Shown in pieces: positions 45,500-57,390 of a stretch of 64,000 nt of DNA (the stretch's first letter is position 1; each line of letters opens with the position of its first letter). This DNA is from Bryoerythrophyllum caledonicum (lineage: Eukaryota > Streptophyta > Bryopsida > Pottiales > Pottiaceae), in contig OZ020517.1 in assembly GCA_963971425.1 (NCBI GenBank), positions 21,958,462 to 22,022,461 on the forward strand. The letters run 5' to 3'. The notes beneath the pieces were generated by a model, which saw only the letters and a program-made list of their open reading frames with translations, had not been told where the DNA came from and did not search any database. The position numbers were made by a program, and so were the translations under genes.

Positions 45500-48400
45500 A
45501 TGGCACCACCAAATATTGATAGAATCTGGGAGAGCCACGGCTGGTGGATTGCAGAAGTGGATGAGTCGAGCACCTTCTTATGGGTGACGGATTATCCCTT
45601 TGAGTTGGAAAAGCGTACATCGGCGTTGGGGAAGAGTTTTGGCAAAATCCAAGCAATGATATGGTATACGTTACTTGCGCAGTGGGTCCAGGTCAATCGG
45701 AGGTGAAGACTTCTCTTTCGAAGAAGTTGCTTTTGGCACCTGTACCTTTGAATCTTCTTCAAAATCCAGGTCAGGTGAAATTCCTCAAATCATTGCAGAC
45801 GTTTTGGTTAAACATCTCTCTTGCGGTACGTACTGCTAGACACAACGTCTTATCTTGTTTAGCGTTATCACCGGAGATGGTGCTGAAGGCTAAGAAGATT
45901 ATGGAGGAACATATTAGATATGAAGCATTTTGGGAGAGGGATCCATCACGTGCGACAACTCAAGCCCTACCAGCGGAACCAGAAGAAACAGAAGTTTATC
46001 GAGTTCTTGCTGAGCCGTTGCAACTGGATTGGCGACCACTGGAGGGGGGGAGGGGAAGTGGAGGCCAACATCCTACCACAACTTCTGAGGTACAGACAGT
46101 ACCGAATCCTCCATTAACGAGTAGACGTCCTACGAAGAGGCCACGGCGTGTTGACAGTGATGTAGCTTCTGGTTCAAGAAAAAGCCCATCAAGTTTGGAT
46201 CCAAGCGGAAGGAGGTTGATTGAGAGAAGTGCAAGATCGGGTGGCAGGATTCCTAGGTCGGGGCTTAGGACGTCTGATGGTCATCGTAGGGCCCCTACAT
46301 CTACACCGGGAGATTTAGCTGATTTGTCAGCCATGGCGCCGGAGGAAGAAGATTTTCACAACCTTCCAGACAGTATACCAGAGGATTTTGAAGACAATGC
46401 GGAGATACCACAGGATGTTCCAACTTCAATGTATTTAAAAGCACCAGTGCCTACAACGGAGGAGATTGCGAAAGGATCAGTGTGGGGGAATTTTGTGTTT
46501 AAGGCACACATAGACCGCATTGTCTCTGTGGAGAACCCGGAAACGAACCACCGAGTTTTATCACAGAAGAGGGTCAGAGAAGTATTTAACCGCTTAATAG
46601 ACCCAGAATTTGCGAGTCGGGTGAGTAGATTGGTACTTCGACCAATCAGATACATCGTCCATACTACCACCGACGATGGTGTCATTGAGAAGGAGGAGCT
46701 GTCATTTCCGTTGGTAGGAACCGCACGAGAGTTTGAGTGCATGTTCATTGCATACGGGAGTGCTTTTGCACAGGGTGCTATGGGATCCCAGTATTCTTGG
46801 CTTCAAGATCATATCATCTGGGAACCAGTGGATGGGCAACACATAGTAGCAACTTGTAAGTTTGCACAGCAGCAGTAGAGAGATGGTACTATGCCTTTAA
46901 ATGAGTACCTGGACACGTTCGAGCGGCGGGAGGCCTCTTTTGTGATGTATGATGATCGTCGCTTTTACATTGAGAAGTCTGCGCGGATCAATGTGGCAAA
47001 GTTCCAGAGACAATCATATTCTACCATGGAAGAGGATTTGAAGAAGATCCGTCAGATTTGGGATCTATACGGGAGGCCTGATAGCACACTACGTGCGGAC
47101 GATGCACGCAAGGCTATTGCTTTGGTGACTGCGGCAAGTGCAATGCATAAGTTGCCCAAGGGGGATGGAGTTGTTACGGTGAAGAGGTTGGCCAAAATAA
47201 TGGAGGACCTGACCAATCATGCATAGAATCCGAACAATGACTGCTTCGAAGCTATCATTCAAGTATGCAAGGACTACGAAGACGACATTCTCTTTTACAT
47301 CAAGGAGGAAGAGGACAAGTGGAAGGACATGGCGAGGAAGAAAGAGCTAGATCCAAATGTGGACGTACGACCAACAAGAAAGGAGATGACGCAGAATTGG
47401 TTGAGGCCATTAGGTAGGGTTCTGAATCCATATAATCTTCGGTTGGCAAAGTCTGCTGCAGCAAAGCCGATGGGGGAGGATGGAGTAAGACCACGTCAAG
47501 CATATTATTTTTGACGGTGTAAAAGACAAGAATCCACATCCTCGTACGATTGCCGATGTGGTTGACCGATATCAGAGACGAGAAGCTGTGATGAATTCCA
47601 TCCGTTGGTTGATGGTGGAGAACAAGGAAAGTACACCTGATTCCATGGAGGATTTCTTTCGTATCCGTATAGGAAAGTATTTTCCGAGGAGTAACGCACA
47701 ACTTGATACGTTTGGGAAGCTTTTGAATGCTGCCATGAAAAAAGCTTGGACTGCTCCTGTGCGGAGGAAGGTGTCTAAACTGGAAGACATAGGCTACCTC
47801 ATCCCCCCTTCCATCAGGTTTCATTATGGTGACATTGCAACAAGGGGGCGTGGATACATTGGACTGTTCGTGGATGTGGGAGGACTGGCTACTGCTAATT
47901 GGGAATGGCAGATGGAAGTCAAGAGGCCAGGCCAGAGCGACACATAGAATCTTCTTCCGGTTCGGTGTAGAAGAGGGTTATTCCGCACCGACTACATAGA
48001 GTTGGGGAAACTATGTTTGTGGGTGATTGATTGTCGACGTGGCGGTGGGAGGCATGGAGATGGTCATTGGGGAGACGCCCAGTTATCCGCAGTTTTTGCA
48101 CAGCTGGCATTATGGATGGCATATATTGAACGATGGAACGTCATTTTCTTGTTACCAACGGCCGTGTATGCCAACGAAGAGTTTTTCACGAAGGTGAAGC
48201 TTCCAGAGGGATGTACTATGCGACGTGGATCTTGGGCATTGATCCAAACTCGGTTAATCCCTATGCTCTCGACTTTACAGAGAATGGGCGTTTGGAGCAA
48301 GTGGTACAACCGATTGGCGATGTTGTGATTTGTATGCAGTACCCTATGGGTACATCTCCTGGCCCGAACTATGTTTCTGGAGACGTCCCACTTCCTCTTG

Positions 48401-49446
48401 TTTTCTTGGATCACTAGAGTGAGGCACGCCAACCCTCTGAAGTTGATTCACTTGAGAGATCTCCATCAGAGCTGGCAAGACTAGTGGGCTGATACTTGCC
48501 CCGTGGTTGGGGTTTAGTGGCGCGTTACATATCTACGGCCATTCCCACGATCCTTGGAGGAGATTTCCAGGGATCTGAGGTTTTCATCATTGACGATTGT
48601 ATAGACAGAGTTTCATTTCTGTACAATGAGTTGTCCGACAATTTCCAAGGACAATTGTTGGTCAGGACGGGTGGAACAAGTATTGGTTGCAACATCGTAC
48701 CTGAGACCGAAGAGGCCGTTGGTGGAGTGAGGAATGAAGAGGACAATGAGGATGGAGGTGGTTTACATGAGAGATTGCCACGTTCAGGTACCACTGAAGA
48801 TTTCTCATCTGGCAGTGGTTGAGACGCCGATGAAGATGGAGTGAACCAGTCTCCTCCAGGAGAGAGGATTCCATCAACGCAGCGGGCGATGGGAGATACT
48901 ACAGGGGAGACATCTGCAACACCTACAGAGAGGATGCAAGATACCCGTGTAGTGGATGTTGGTTTGGCGGCAGGAGCAGGAGGGGGGCGTACATTTGATG
49001 GTCCTAGGCTGGAGATAGAGGAAGAAGAATTGGATTCATTGGAATTTTTTTCGGTGTAGAGGAGGATTCCATAGCCTTCGATGCCTTCTCAATCAGAGCC
49101 TGTATCGGAGACACAAGAGACGTTCGGAGGTACTCAGAGTGATACCGGACCAATTTTGCCTTCCGTTCCAAGATCTAGCGTATCCGAGGACATCATTGCA
49201 TTTCAGAGGGCCTTCTCGTTAGAGCGAGAGATGTCCTTCAATCGAGAGGATGGCTTTTTCTACAATGATGATAGGGTAAGGCATACGCGGGAGGGTGTTC
49301 CTGGCAATTACCGATATGTTGAGTGTACATCCATTGGCATCGAAGGTGTGGGAGATCGTCCAGTGCAGGATCATGAACTGTCCGCTATGGTAGGTAGCGC
49401 CATTGGACACGTGGAGGGAGTCGTTCCGCCAGAAGATGAGCTATGA
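45500..49446 (+). pseudogene. unknown large protein gene of the 13.7-kb element, broken
   Basis: Coding sequence of about 1,300 codons, readable in consecutive pieces: 45500-45660, 45661-46878, 46891-47514, about 47515-48240 (another frame), 48133-48822, 48841-49059 and 49081-49446. It changes frame several times and has several stops. Start MAPPNIDRIWESHGWWIAEV. A basic Ser/Arg linker with SRRPTKRPRRVDSD looks like a nuclear localisation signal. Conserved-looking blocks are EYLDTFERREASFVMYDD, AKFQRQSYSTMEEDLKKI, HYGDIATRGRGYIGLFVDVG and LCLWVIDCRRGGG. The next block (AVFAQLALWMAYIERWNVIF) could correspond to a Rossmann methyltransferase-like fold; this is weak. The tail is Glu/Ser/Thr rich. 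I recognise no family. Its position suggests an accessory or second transposition protein. Confidence 0.6.
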
Positions 49447-50012
49447 GCCGTGGAGCTATATACTATAGTAGAGCATGCACGCAATTTAGGTGACAAGTAA
49501 GTTAGTTTAATGTAGTTTGAGATGTGTCTATCATACGGTGGGTGGTATATATTTATATATTGGGTGGTCTATATGATATGTTTGATTTTAGAATTCCTCG
49601 GCAATAGTGTGGAATTGCTTGATTATGTATGTTTTTGCATTATAAAATACAGTGAGGTACTTTACACTGTCTTAGGAAATTGCATATATATTTTTGTATC
49701 TCTTACACATTGTATTTGTAGTGCACTACTCTAAAATCCTACAATAACTCATAACAAATTTATAATCTCTTTGGGCACATGATTATAATTTTGTAGCAGG
49801 ATTTGTAAACTAGATTAGAAATCATATATTTTCTAAAAAAAGGTAGCAAATGTAAAAAATATATTACTGATATGAACATGAAGATGCCAAGGTATGACAC
49901 AAAAAACACCAAAATTTTTTGACAAAAAACGTACTAAACTTTTGCCAAATTTTGATTTAAAAAAAAATTATGAGCAAATAACTTGCGGCTTTCTACCAGC
50001 AAGCAGTGCACT
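49447..50012. other. right subterminal region of the 13.7-kb element
   Basis: AT-rich sequence between the last gene and the right inverted repeat, probably 3' UTR. No further gene. Confidence 0.4.
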
Positions 50013-50044
50013 TGGCTAAGTGCATAATTGCTTAATTGCGTGTT
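50013..50044 (-). repeat. right terminal inverted repeat of the 13.7-kb element
   Basis: Reverse complement of 36377-36408 with one mismatch, ending GCGTGTT and followed by TCTA. Confidence 0.85.
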
Positions 50045-50048
50045 TCTA

Positions 50049-50930
50049 GTTAAATCCTTTTGTGGATGTATTCTTGTGAAATTAGAAGATGGATACCGCC
50101 AAGTTGCTCACCAAAAATAGGGCCCCCACTGTAGGGTAGGTGTTTGAAGTGGGAGTGGTAACTAAAGCTATAGTAGCAGTTTATACGTGTCTCACCGTTG
50201 CATAAGTTACTGCTTAGACTTGGCCATAGTCAATCTATTTTTTATATGTTATTATTGTTTCATGATGTACGTCCACAAAACTCAGAACCTCAAAAGAGAA
50301 ACCTCGGTACAAAGGGACCCTATTGGGAGGTTTTCATCTTGAAAATCCCATGAGAAATTCTTTATTTTTTTGAGAAAAAAATTGTTTTAAAAAATTCAAA
50401 ATTCAAAAATTGGATTTGTTTTTGAAGTGGTTTTAAAATGTTTAACTTTAAAGATTAAAAATGAAGAATTTCAGTACACGTAAGAACGGTCAAATATTGT
50501 CATCATTTTAAATATTTGATTGCTATTATTTAGACTCCTCTAAATGGAGGGATCCTTTGCCACCTTTGAATTGCAAATAGTGATGCAACAAAAAGCTCCC
50601 CAGTTAGATATACTTCAAATAGTTCTTTTCATTAAAATATTTGAGCCTTATATGGAAGGTCCCGGTGATATGGTGAACGATACGGGACAATGACCAAAGA
50701 ACGACGTAAATCAATATTTTGGCTTAAGTTTAGGATCAAAGGGCTTTGGAAAACTAAGAGGATAACCACAATCGGCTGATAGATTGGTTTAGAGTTATAT
50801 AAATTGAAAGCAAGCATACGCAAGTGCGTGAACCGAGATACGCTCATTTAAATTACAAAATTTATAGTGGCCCTTTTAGTCTCACTACATATTAGCAAAT
50901 TGAATTACAAAGTTTTGAAAATCATGGCCT
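50049..50930. other. intergenic, nothing recognised
   Basis: AT-rich flank right of the 13.7-kb element; short minus-strand frames without domains. Confidence 0.45.
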
Positions 50931-53900
50931 TTAAATGCCACTAGAACCTCTAAAAAAAATTGAAGATGTATCGCTGCTACAAGAACTATAACCTGAACTA
51001 GAAGCGCAAAGAGTTCTTGAACTTCCACTACTACCATATGAAGGCTCTAAGTCTTGTTTTCCTTCCACACTTGCTTCTTCCTCCTCCAAGTCTCCTTCTT
51101 CCTGATCTACCTCCTCAGTCTCTATATCCAAGAGTCTCTGCACTCAAATATCGTATTGCAGAAAAGGTGATAGACGTGTTGGAGTAGAAACACTCGCCAT
51201 CTTTATTGCAAAAGACTCAATACAACACAACAAGTGATATGTGATTGGAGGGCTTACACATTCATCTAGATAACTGCAATAGGAGATAAGTGGATTTTTT
51301 AATGAGAATTTGAAAGTAACTAGCATAAAACAAACAGATAACATAGTAGTAAATAAAATAAAAACTGACAGTGACAAGGGATTAGACATACGTACTCAAT
51401 TGATTCTTGGGAACCTATTTTGGAGGCCTCTTCTCTGAACTCTCATCGGTTGCTGACGGTGCCTTACGCTTGTTGTGCTTAGAAACTACATTAGGCAATT
51501 CTGAACTTAGAGGCGCTAAACGGTCTCTAAATATGAGAGTATTAGATTCCAATGCCACAAGGTGGCCTTCACTTTGACAATACGCGTGGACACTTGCACC
51601 TAGGAACATCAAAATGTGTATGTTAGTAATGACTCTATAAGGTTTCTTATTTGACTACCAGAGCATACTATGATTAAAATTTAATATTGGAAAACAAAAG
51701 TTCCTTGGCTACATGCAAGAAGTAGACAACTATAGGAGAGATGGCTTGAATTAAGTGCAACATCCAACAAAAGAACACTTAATCTGGCAAAAATAGATCG
51801 ACGGTTACCCTCACTAATGGTCGTTCTTCATCGTCTATTTTCCTTAGCAAGGATAGAGTTCATAATCTAGAATGGAGATGTATAGATAAGAAAGTAAATA
51901 TTCAAACCTGTAGAGGAGTTGCAGTCCAATACAACATCTCATGGTTTGGAGAAGCTCTCAATAAGCAATTGGACCAAGAGACCGTGCTTCTCACGACCAC
52001 ACCGCCACGGCTTTGCACCATTGTTCAAGCAAGAATTGGTGGTAGTATAGTTGTAAAGAATACCCTTGCCAACAATGTCCGTGCTGACATTGTTGGCTTC
52101 TTGGTTCGCCTCAATAGAGGAATCCGACTGCTCTATATTTCCGCTAGACGACTCTTTGATGTAAAGGAAGATCCAATTTTTTTTTGTCTAAATGGACGAG
52201 TGGAAGTTATTTTTTAGCTATTGAAATAATGATTAATCGTGAATGGAATGGACATCGTTAAGCAACTTAGGAGAATAGAAGGTTAATTGAATTACAATTC
52301 TCTTTGGGTTCTTCAATGATATCAAGTGCATCTCATTAATGCCCCACCAGTCATGCAAGAATTTCAAATCGTAAGCCTCCGCCAATGAATCCGTCCCATC
52401 ACATGACACAAACCCCAGAGTTGTTAGGTGGAAAAACATTATAGTGCCATTGTCTTGGAGAAAGTTCACCACAAGCTCAAAGATTGGCTCCGCCCAATCT
52501 CCGCACAATTCATTCCAGCTCGGGATGTCCTTATTTGACTCCAAGAGCGCCTAGATTGGCAAGCCATCGAGCACATTTGCCATGATGAGGTTCAAACATG
52601 CTTCTTGTTTTGCTAAACCACCAAGAAGGCGTTCACAACCACGATCCACGGTTCCACCTCAGAGAGTTTGTTACATCAAACAATCACCAAACCATATAAA
52701 ATAAAAACAATGAGAATGCTCCATAAAGAACTCAGAAAAATAAATAAAAATAAGGGAGCATACCCTTTAGCAAAATCCAGAAGTTGTATGAACTCGAGAG
52801 ATCGTACAACATTTTTCACCATTTGGTCAATAATGGCAGGGATAAATGTGCATAAGATCAACACACCGGGCTAAATGCCATGAGCATCAAAATGTTGGGC
52901 ACTAAGGGCATGTAGTTGAGAAGGTACAAACATCTCTATTGAGACTGAGAGCAATTCTTGAGGGCAATGAGACAGATTACTGGCCGTCACCGCAATCAAT
53001 CCTACCACTAGGGCTGGGGATGATTATTAGGCTTTATCCTTCTACGAGTTCCCCTTTGCTTCCTTTGTCTTCTTAGTACCCTTGGCGTCACTAGACTCCT
53101 TTGTTTCCTTGGCATCCCTGCTTCCCTCGGCAGATTTCTTACTAGTGGTCGCAACGACCTCCACTCCAATCTCTTCTTCATCGATTATCTCCTCCGTGGC
53201 TCCTACTTGAGGAATATGGCCTGCTTTCTTGGTTTGTTCTTCTGTGAGAGCAATCTTTCTAGAGCATTCTTGGTACCATGGGCAAGCCTGGAGTTCCATT
53301 GAATTGAATGCTTGCGTTTGTCCAATAGTAAACATGCATGTAGAAAGAGTCTTCTCAAACCAATCTCCAAAAAAATTGGGCACGGATTTGCGATCGATTC
53401 CACCCTTAGCAAACAATTCCCTCTTGAAATACCTATATCATTTTAGAACGATGTATGTCAAAAAATAGAGGCACTATGTAAAACAAATAATCAACAATGA
53501 CATCAAAGTAATGAAAGAACATGTACTCCACAATATTAATATGCATTTTTGGGTACTCTACAAAGTCAATAAGCCCATTGGTTACAAGGACCCTACTAAA
53601 TGTAACAAGAACCTAAATATCATAGGAGATGATAACTATAGAAGCTAGGGTGCTCATTTGTAACAAGGACCTAAAAATTGGCCAAGAAAAATATGCTCCT
53701 CCATAATAAGGAGCCTAGTTCATGGATATATGATCAAATGCAATTAAGGTCCTTGGAAACAAGGAGCCTTGCTCTCGTGACATGGACCCTTGTAAATATC
53801 TCGAGGACCACAATGTAGAAGAAGCAAGGATGCTCCTCCGCAACGAGGACCTCAAAATTGAATGGACAAGAATGCTTCCAAAAACAAGGGGGCTTGTGAT

Positions 53901-55800
53901 GCAATAAGCAAACAAAGTTAGAGGATAAGTTACCGATATAAGAGATGCTTCGTAGCATTGTAGTTCACCTCTTATCCTACAAAGGGGAATAGTCTTGAGA
54001 AGCCACCTTGCTTTCTAAAGAGGAAAAGTACACAGTGATCCCACATCATAATCCGCCACTTCTCAATATAATGTTCAATTGAATCAAGGTCATCCTTATC
54101 GATCCAATCAGTGGTCAACTTCACAATTGTGAGAGTATGTTTACAGCTTTCATCGTAGCATGCTCCAACTATAAAATATGTCCGATTTACAACTTAGTAT
54201 GAAGCAATCAAACTTTACCTACAATGATATAGTCTGAAGATAAAACAAACACATGGAGATCCTCACCTCCATCCACAATGTTGCCTTGTGCAACCATGCA
54301 TCAAGCTTCTTAGCAGTCACACCAGGAAGTGGAAATTTTAAGGCCACCCTACTGATGTCAGCGGAGTTCCACCATTCCAGCCACCTAACCTTATATTAAA
54401 GTTGATCGATGGTAGCCGAGATCTCCTGGAGCTTCTCAAAATGATATCACATGCTTTTCAAAGTTGCTCCAGTGGTAATTGATCTACAGGACCAAGATTA
54501 TTGTGAATATAGATGATGAGGCAAATTGAACAATGACTATAACAAGCAAGATAAGAGTATACTCACCGCTTCAAGGAATTTGGGTGTGTGCTTGGGATTA
54601 GCTACAGAAGCTAGCTTATCAAACTCGGACCTGAAAGATTTAACTTTTAATTGAAAGGCATTGTTCATTGCCTTCTGAATTCCTGCTGATGTCTAGTTCT
54701 CTAATGATGTTTTCTCGGTGTAGAGTCTTGCGGTTTCATCAATAGTAGCCACTACTTCTTGCTGCAATAAAAAAGTTTTTTGACTTTATTAAAAGTCCAA
54801 GGCTTGAAGATTATATATGAAAGTGTTTAACAAAATAGCTTACTCTATTCAAGAATTTGATGAAGACTTCGGAGATTAAGGGATACCACAAGTAGGGCTT
54901 TGGACAATTTTCACATGCTTTGTACTTGTCCGGTATTAGGAGCTCTTTTAATTCAATCAAATTCATCTGCCCATATTTGTTCATACGATGCAATTGATGA
55001 ACCAGATTAGTCTTCATGTAAGCATTCTCCGTGGATCTGTGCATGTCCAAAGGTTTATCGGTTTTGTACTTCAATATTACTTGGCAATGAGAGAGTGACA
55101 TTTTGACGATAAGATTCTAACCTTTTGGTATTGTTCATTGCATTCATGAGAATGCCAATGCTCCCCTTTTATGTGAGGAGGATACAATCCACCAAATAAT
55201 GCCACGTGGCATCACAAGAATGCATTCTGGAGATGTAATTAGTCCAAGCCTTGTGCCTATGATTGCCATCTCAAACAAAAAACATCTTACGAGAAAGACA
55301 AGTCCAATGATTGTCGAGCATAAGCTGACTCTCAAATATATCATTTTCATGCTCCCTATGTTTGTCCCATGTATTTGCTATCTCGTCACTCACCTCTTTT
55401 GAGTTTATTGTTCATATGTGATACACGTGAAATATGCAATCTCCTTCACGATAATTAAGCACAAATTTGGACTCTAGACGTTAATAGTTTATGTCCAACG
55501 TATGGAAAACCAATAGGCAATGTTCCATACGCCATAGAGGAATCTTGAGTCAAGAGGCGGACAATGGCTTGAAGCAAAGCTTGTGAATTATAGAGATTGA
55601 ATCCAATTGTTGGTTCAGGAGAAAAGCATCCACAACTTTATCAATTGTCTGTTCATCTTCATAAGACACCTCTTTGCTCTTAGAACGGCCTTAATCTGGA
55701 GAGACTTCCTGTTGACCGCGAGAATCTTTTATAGTGACAAGCGATACTTTGATCTAGGCAAGATCAACGACAAATATTGCTTCATCATTGGCTAAGAGTG
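50931..55800 (-). pseudogene. decayed multi-exon gene with ParB/sulfiredoxin-like and methyltransferase-like segments
   Basis: Coding-like pieces follow one another on the minus strand with plausible intron borders. About 55520-55130 contains DGNHRHKAW (55244-55270), the DGNHR-type motif of ParB/sulfiredoxin-fold domains, followed by a His/Cys-rich stretch. 55101-54842 and about 54770-54567 are helical. About 54460-54270 reads WLEWWNSADISRVALKFPLP. 53416-53042 ends in a Lys/Glu/Thr-rich linker. 52560-52233 reads NELCGDWAEPIFELVVNFLQ, then DWWGINEMHLISLKNPKR, with the strand-helix pattern of a class I methyltransferase. 51612-51415 has KHNKRKAP and 51143-50931 is an acidic tail. Several in-frame stops occur, so it is probably a pseudogene. 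It could come from a host gene or a transposon. The domain calls rest on short motifs. Confidence 0.45.
53540..53920. repeat. diverged AAGGACC/GAGGACC repeats
   Basis: Repeated phrases such as ACAAGGACC, GGATGCTCCTCC and CGAGGACC resemble the array at 55880-57390 at lower identity. Probably an older outlier of the same repeat, lying in an intron-like part of the decayed gene. Confidence 0.45.
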
Positions 55801-55879
55801 CAACCTCCTCTAAGAATTCATCACAATTCTTCAAGCTAGGTTCTTCCAACCCTACCTCCAAAACACTACCTCCAAAAGA

Positions 55880-57390
55880 GGAGAGCTTCTAGCAATGGAA
55901 GACCCCAACTAGACTCTAGGATACTGAGCCCAAAACTTTGGAGTATTAAGCTCTTCATCCTCGCCATGGAGGATGAATTTTCGTTTACAAGGACCCCCAC
56001 TCGGGCCGATGACTGCTCTTGGCAATGGAGGATTTCTTCGTAAGCCACAAGGACCCCTACATACTCCACAATGACCCCTGCTTGGGCCAGGTTACGAGTC
56101 ACATTAGTCTGAGAACATGTTTCCAAACTTGAATACCAAAGATGATAGTTCCTCGCAATGGAGGAGCCCATTTTGGTTCACGACAACTCCTACTTGGGCC
56201 ACGAGGACCCTCGGTTTGTGAACATGGTCTTGAATTTGAAAATCGAGGATGATAGCTCCTCGTGATGGAGGAGCCCATTTTTGTTCACCAGGACCCCTAC
56301 TTGCTCCAAAATGACCCCTACTTGGGCCACAAGGATCCATGTTTAAGCCTCGAGGATCCTCAGTCTATGAACATGGTCCCGAACAAGGTTAACCAAGGAT
56401 GATAGCTCCTCACAATGGAGGAGCCCGATTTGGTTTACAAGGACCCCTACTTGGGCCACAAGGACCCTTAGTCTGTGAACGTGGTCCCAAATTTGAAAAC
56501 CGAGTATGATAGCTCTTGGCCATGGAGGAGCCCGTTTTGGTTCATAAGGACCCATACTTGCTCCACAAGGACCCCTACTTAAGTTACGAGTCCCCTCAGT
56601 TTGTAAACATGGTTCTAAATTTGAAAATCGAGATGATAGCTTGTGATGGAGGAGCCGAAGAAGGTTCATGAGGACCCTTGCTTGGGCCATGAGGACCCTC
56701 AGTCTGTGATCATGGTCCCAAACTTGAAAACCAAGGATGATAGCTCCTCGTGATGGATGAGCCGGTTTTGGTTCATGAAGACCCCTGCTTATTCCACAAA
56801 GATTCTTGTTTGGGCCATGAGGACCCTCAGTCTGTGAACATGGTCCCCAATAAGGATAACCAAGGATGATAGCTCCTTGCGATGGAAAGGCCCATGAAGG
56901 TTTATGAGGACTCCTGCTAAAGCCACAAAAAGCAGCCTCCACTTCAGGGCGTCACAAACAACAAATTTGAAAAGGAGAGCTCCTTGCGATAGAGGACCTC
57001 AAACCCCTTGATTGCATGCTATAGGTGGATTCTCTCATTTAGTACTCGAGCACCATCCACCAGCCGTGATCTTCTCCCACGGATTCTAGTGATAGCATAC
57101 TTGTTTGAACTCAAAAGTTGCAAAACTTTGTATGTGCACAGCAAAAAATGGAAAACTAGTCCCTTTACAATGAACTGAATCTGCAATATATTATAAACCA
57201 GTCACGTAATAATGAACTGAATGAAGCGGAGGAAAAGAGATCCATGTGATGGAGGACCCCTTCGTAAGCTACGAGGACCCTTGCTTGCTCCACAAGGACC
57301 CCTATTTGGGCCACAAGGACCTGAGACTAAAGTTACTAGTCACCTCAGTCTCTGAACATGGTCCCAAACTTGAAAACCGAGGATGGTAAT
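55880..57390. repeat. degenerate array of about 110-145 bp units, left part
   Basis: At least eight units, each starting near GATGATAGCTCCTCGCGATG, continuing GGAGGAGCCC and then several (CA)CGAGGACCC phrases, AACATGGTCCCAAA and AAAACCGAG. Unit starts lie near 56140, 56247, 56397, 56506, 56632, 56737, 56865 and 57228. The start of each unit can form a hairpin GCTCCTC-loop-GAGGAGC. Open frames here (for example 56343-56942, minus) are by-products. Confidence 0.75.

Larger units (their letters stand above)
36377..50044. mobile_element. 13.7-kb two-gene DNA transposon with TCTA target duplication
   Basis: The left end begins AACACGCAATTAAGCAATTA and runs to 36408. The right end (50013-50044) is its reverse complement over 32 bp with one mismatch. 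TCTA lies on both sides (36373-36376 and 50045-50048). Inside are two divergent long genes facing the ends: a DUF7869-type protein (36945-40030, minus) and an unknown large protein (45500-49446, plus). The middle 5.4 kb holds a promoter-like region, an assembly gap and three family A MITEs. A 4-bp duplication with long inverted repeats is compatible with superfamilies such as Sola or Academ; I cannot assign it. Both genes are interrupted, so this copy is not autonomous. Confidence 0.8.

Noticed and set aside
56343-56942. 199-codon minus-strand ORF
   Set aside because: Repeats of the hairpin array; residues repeat with the DNA unit and show no protein-like conservation.
53540-57390. CRISPR array
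   Set aside because: Units are long, degenerate and contiguous with no unique spacers, in a eukaryotic genome.
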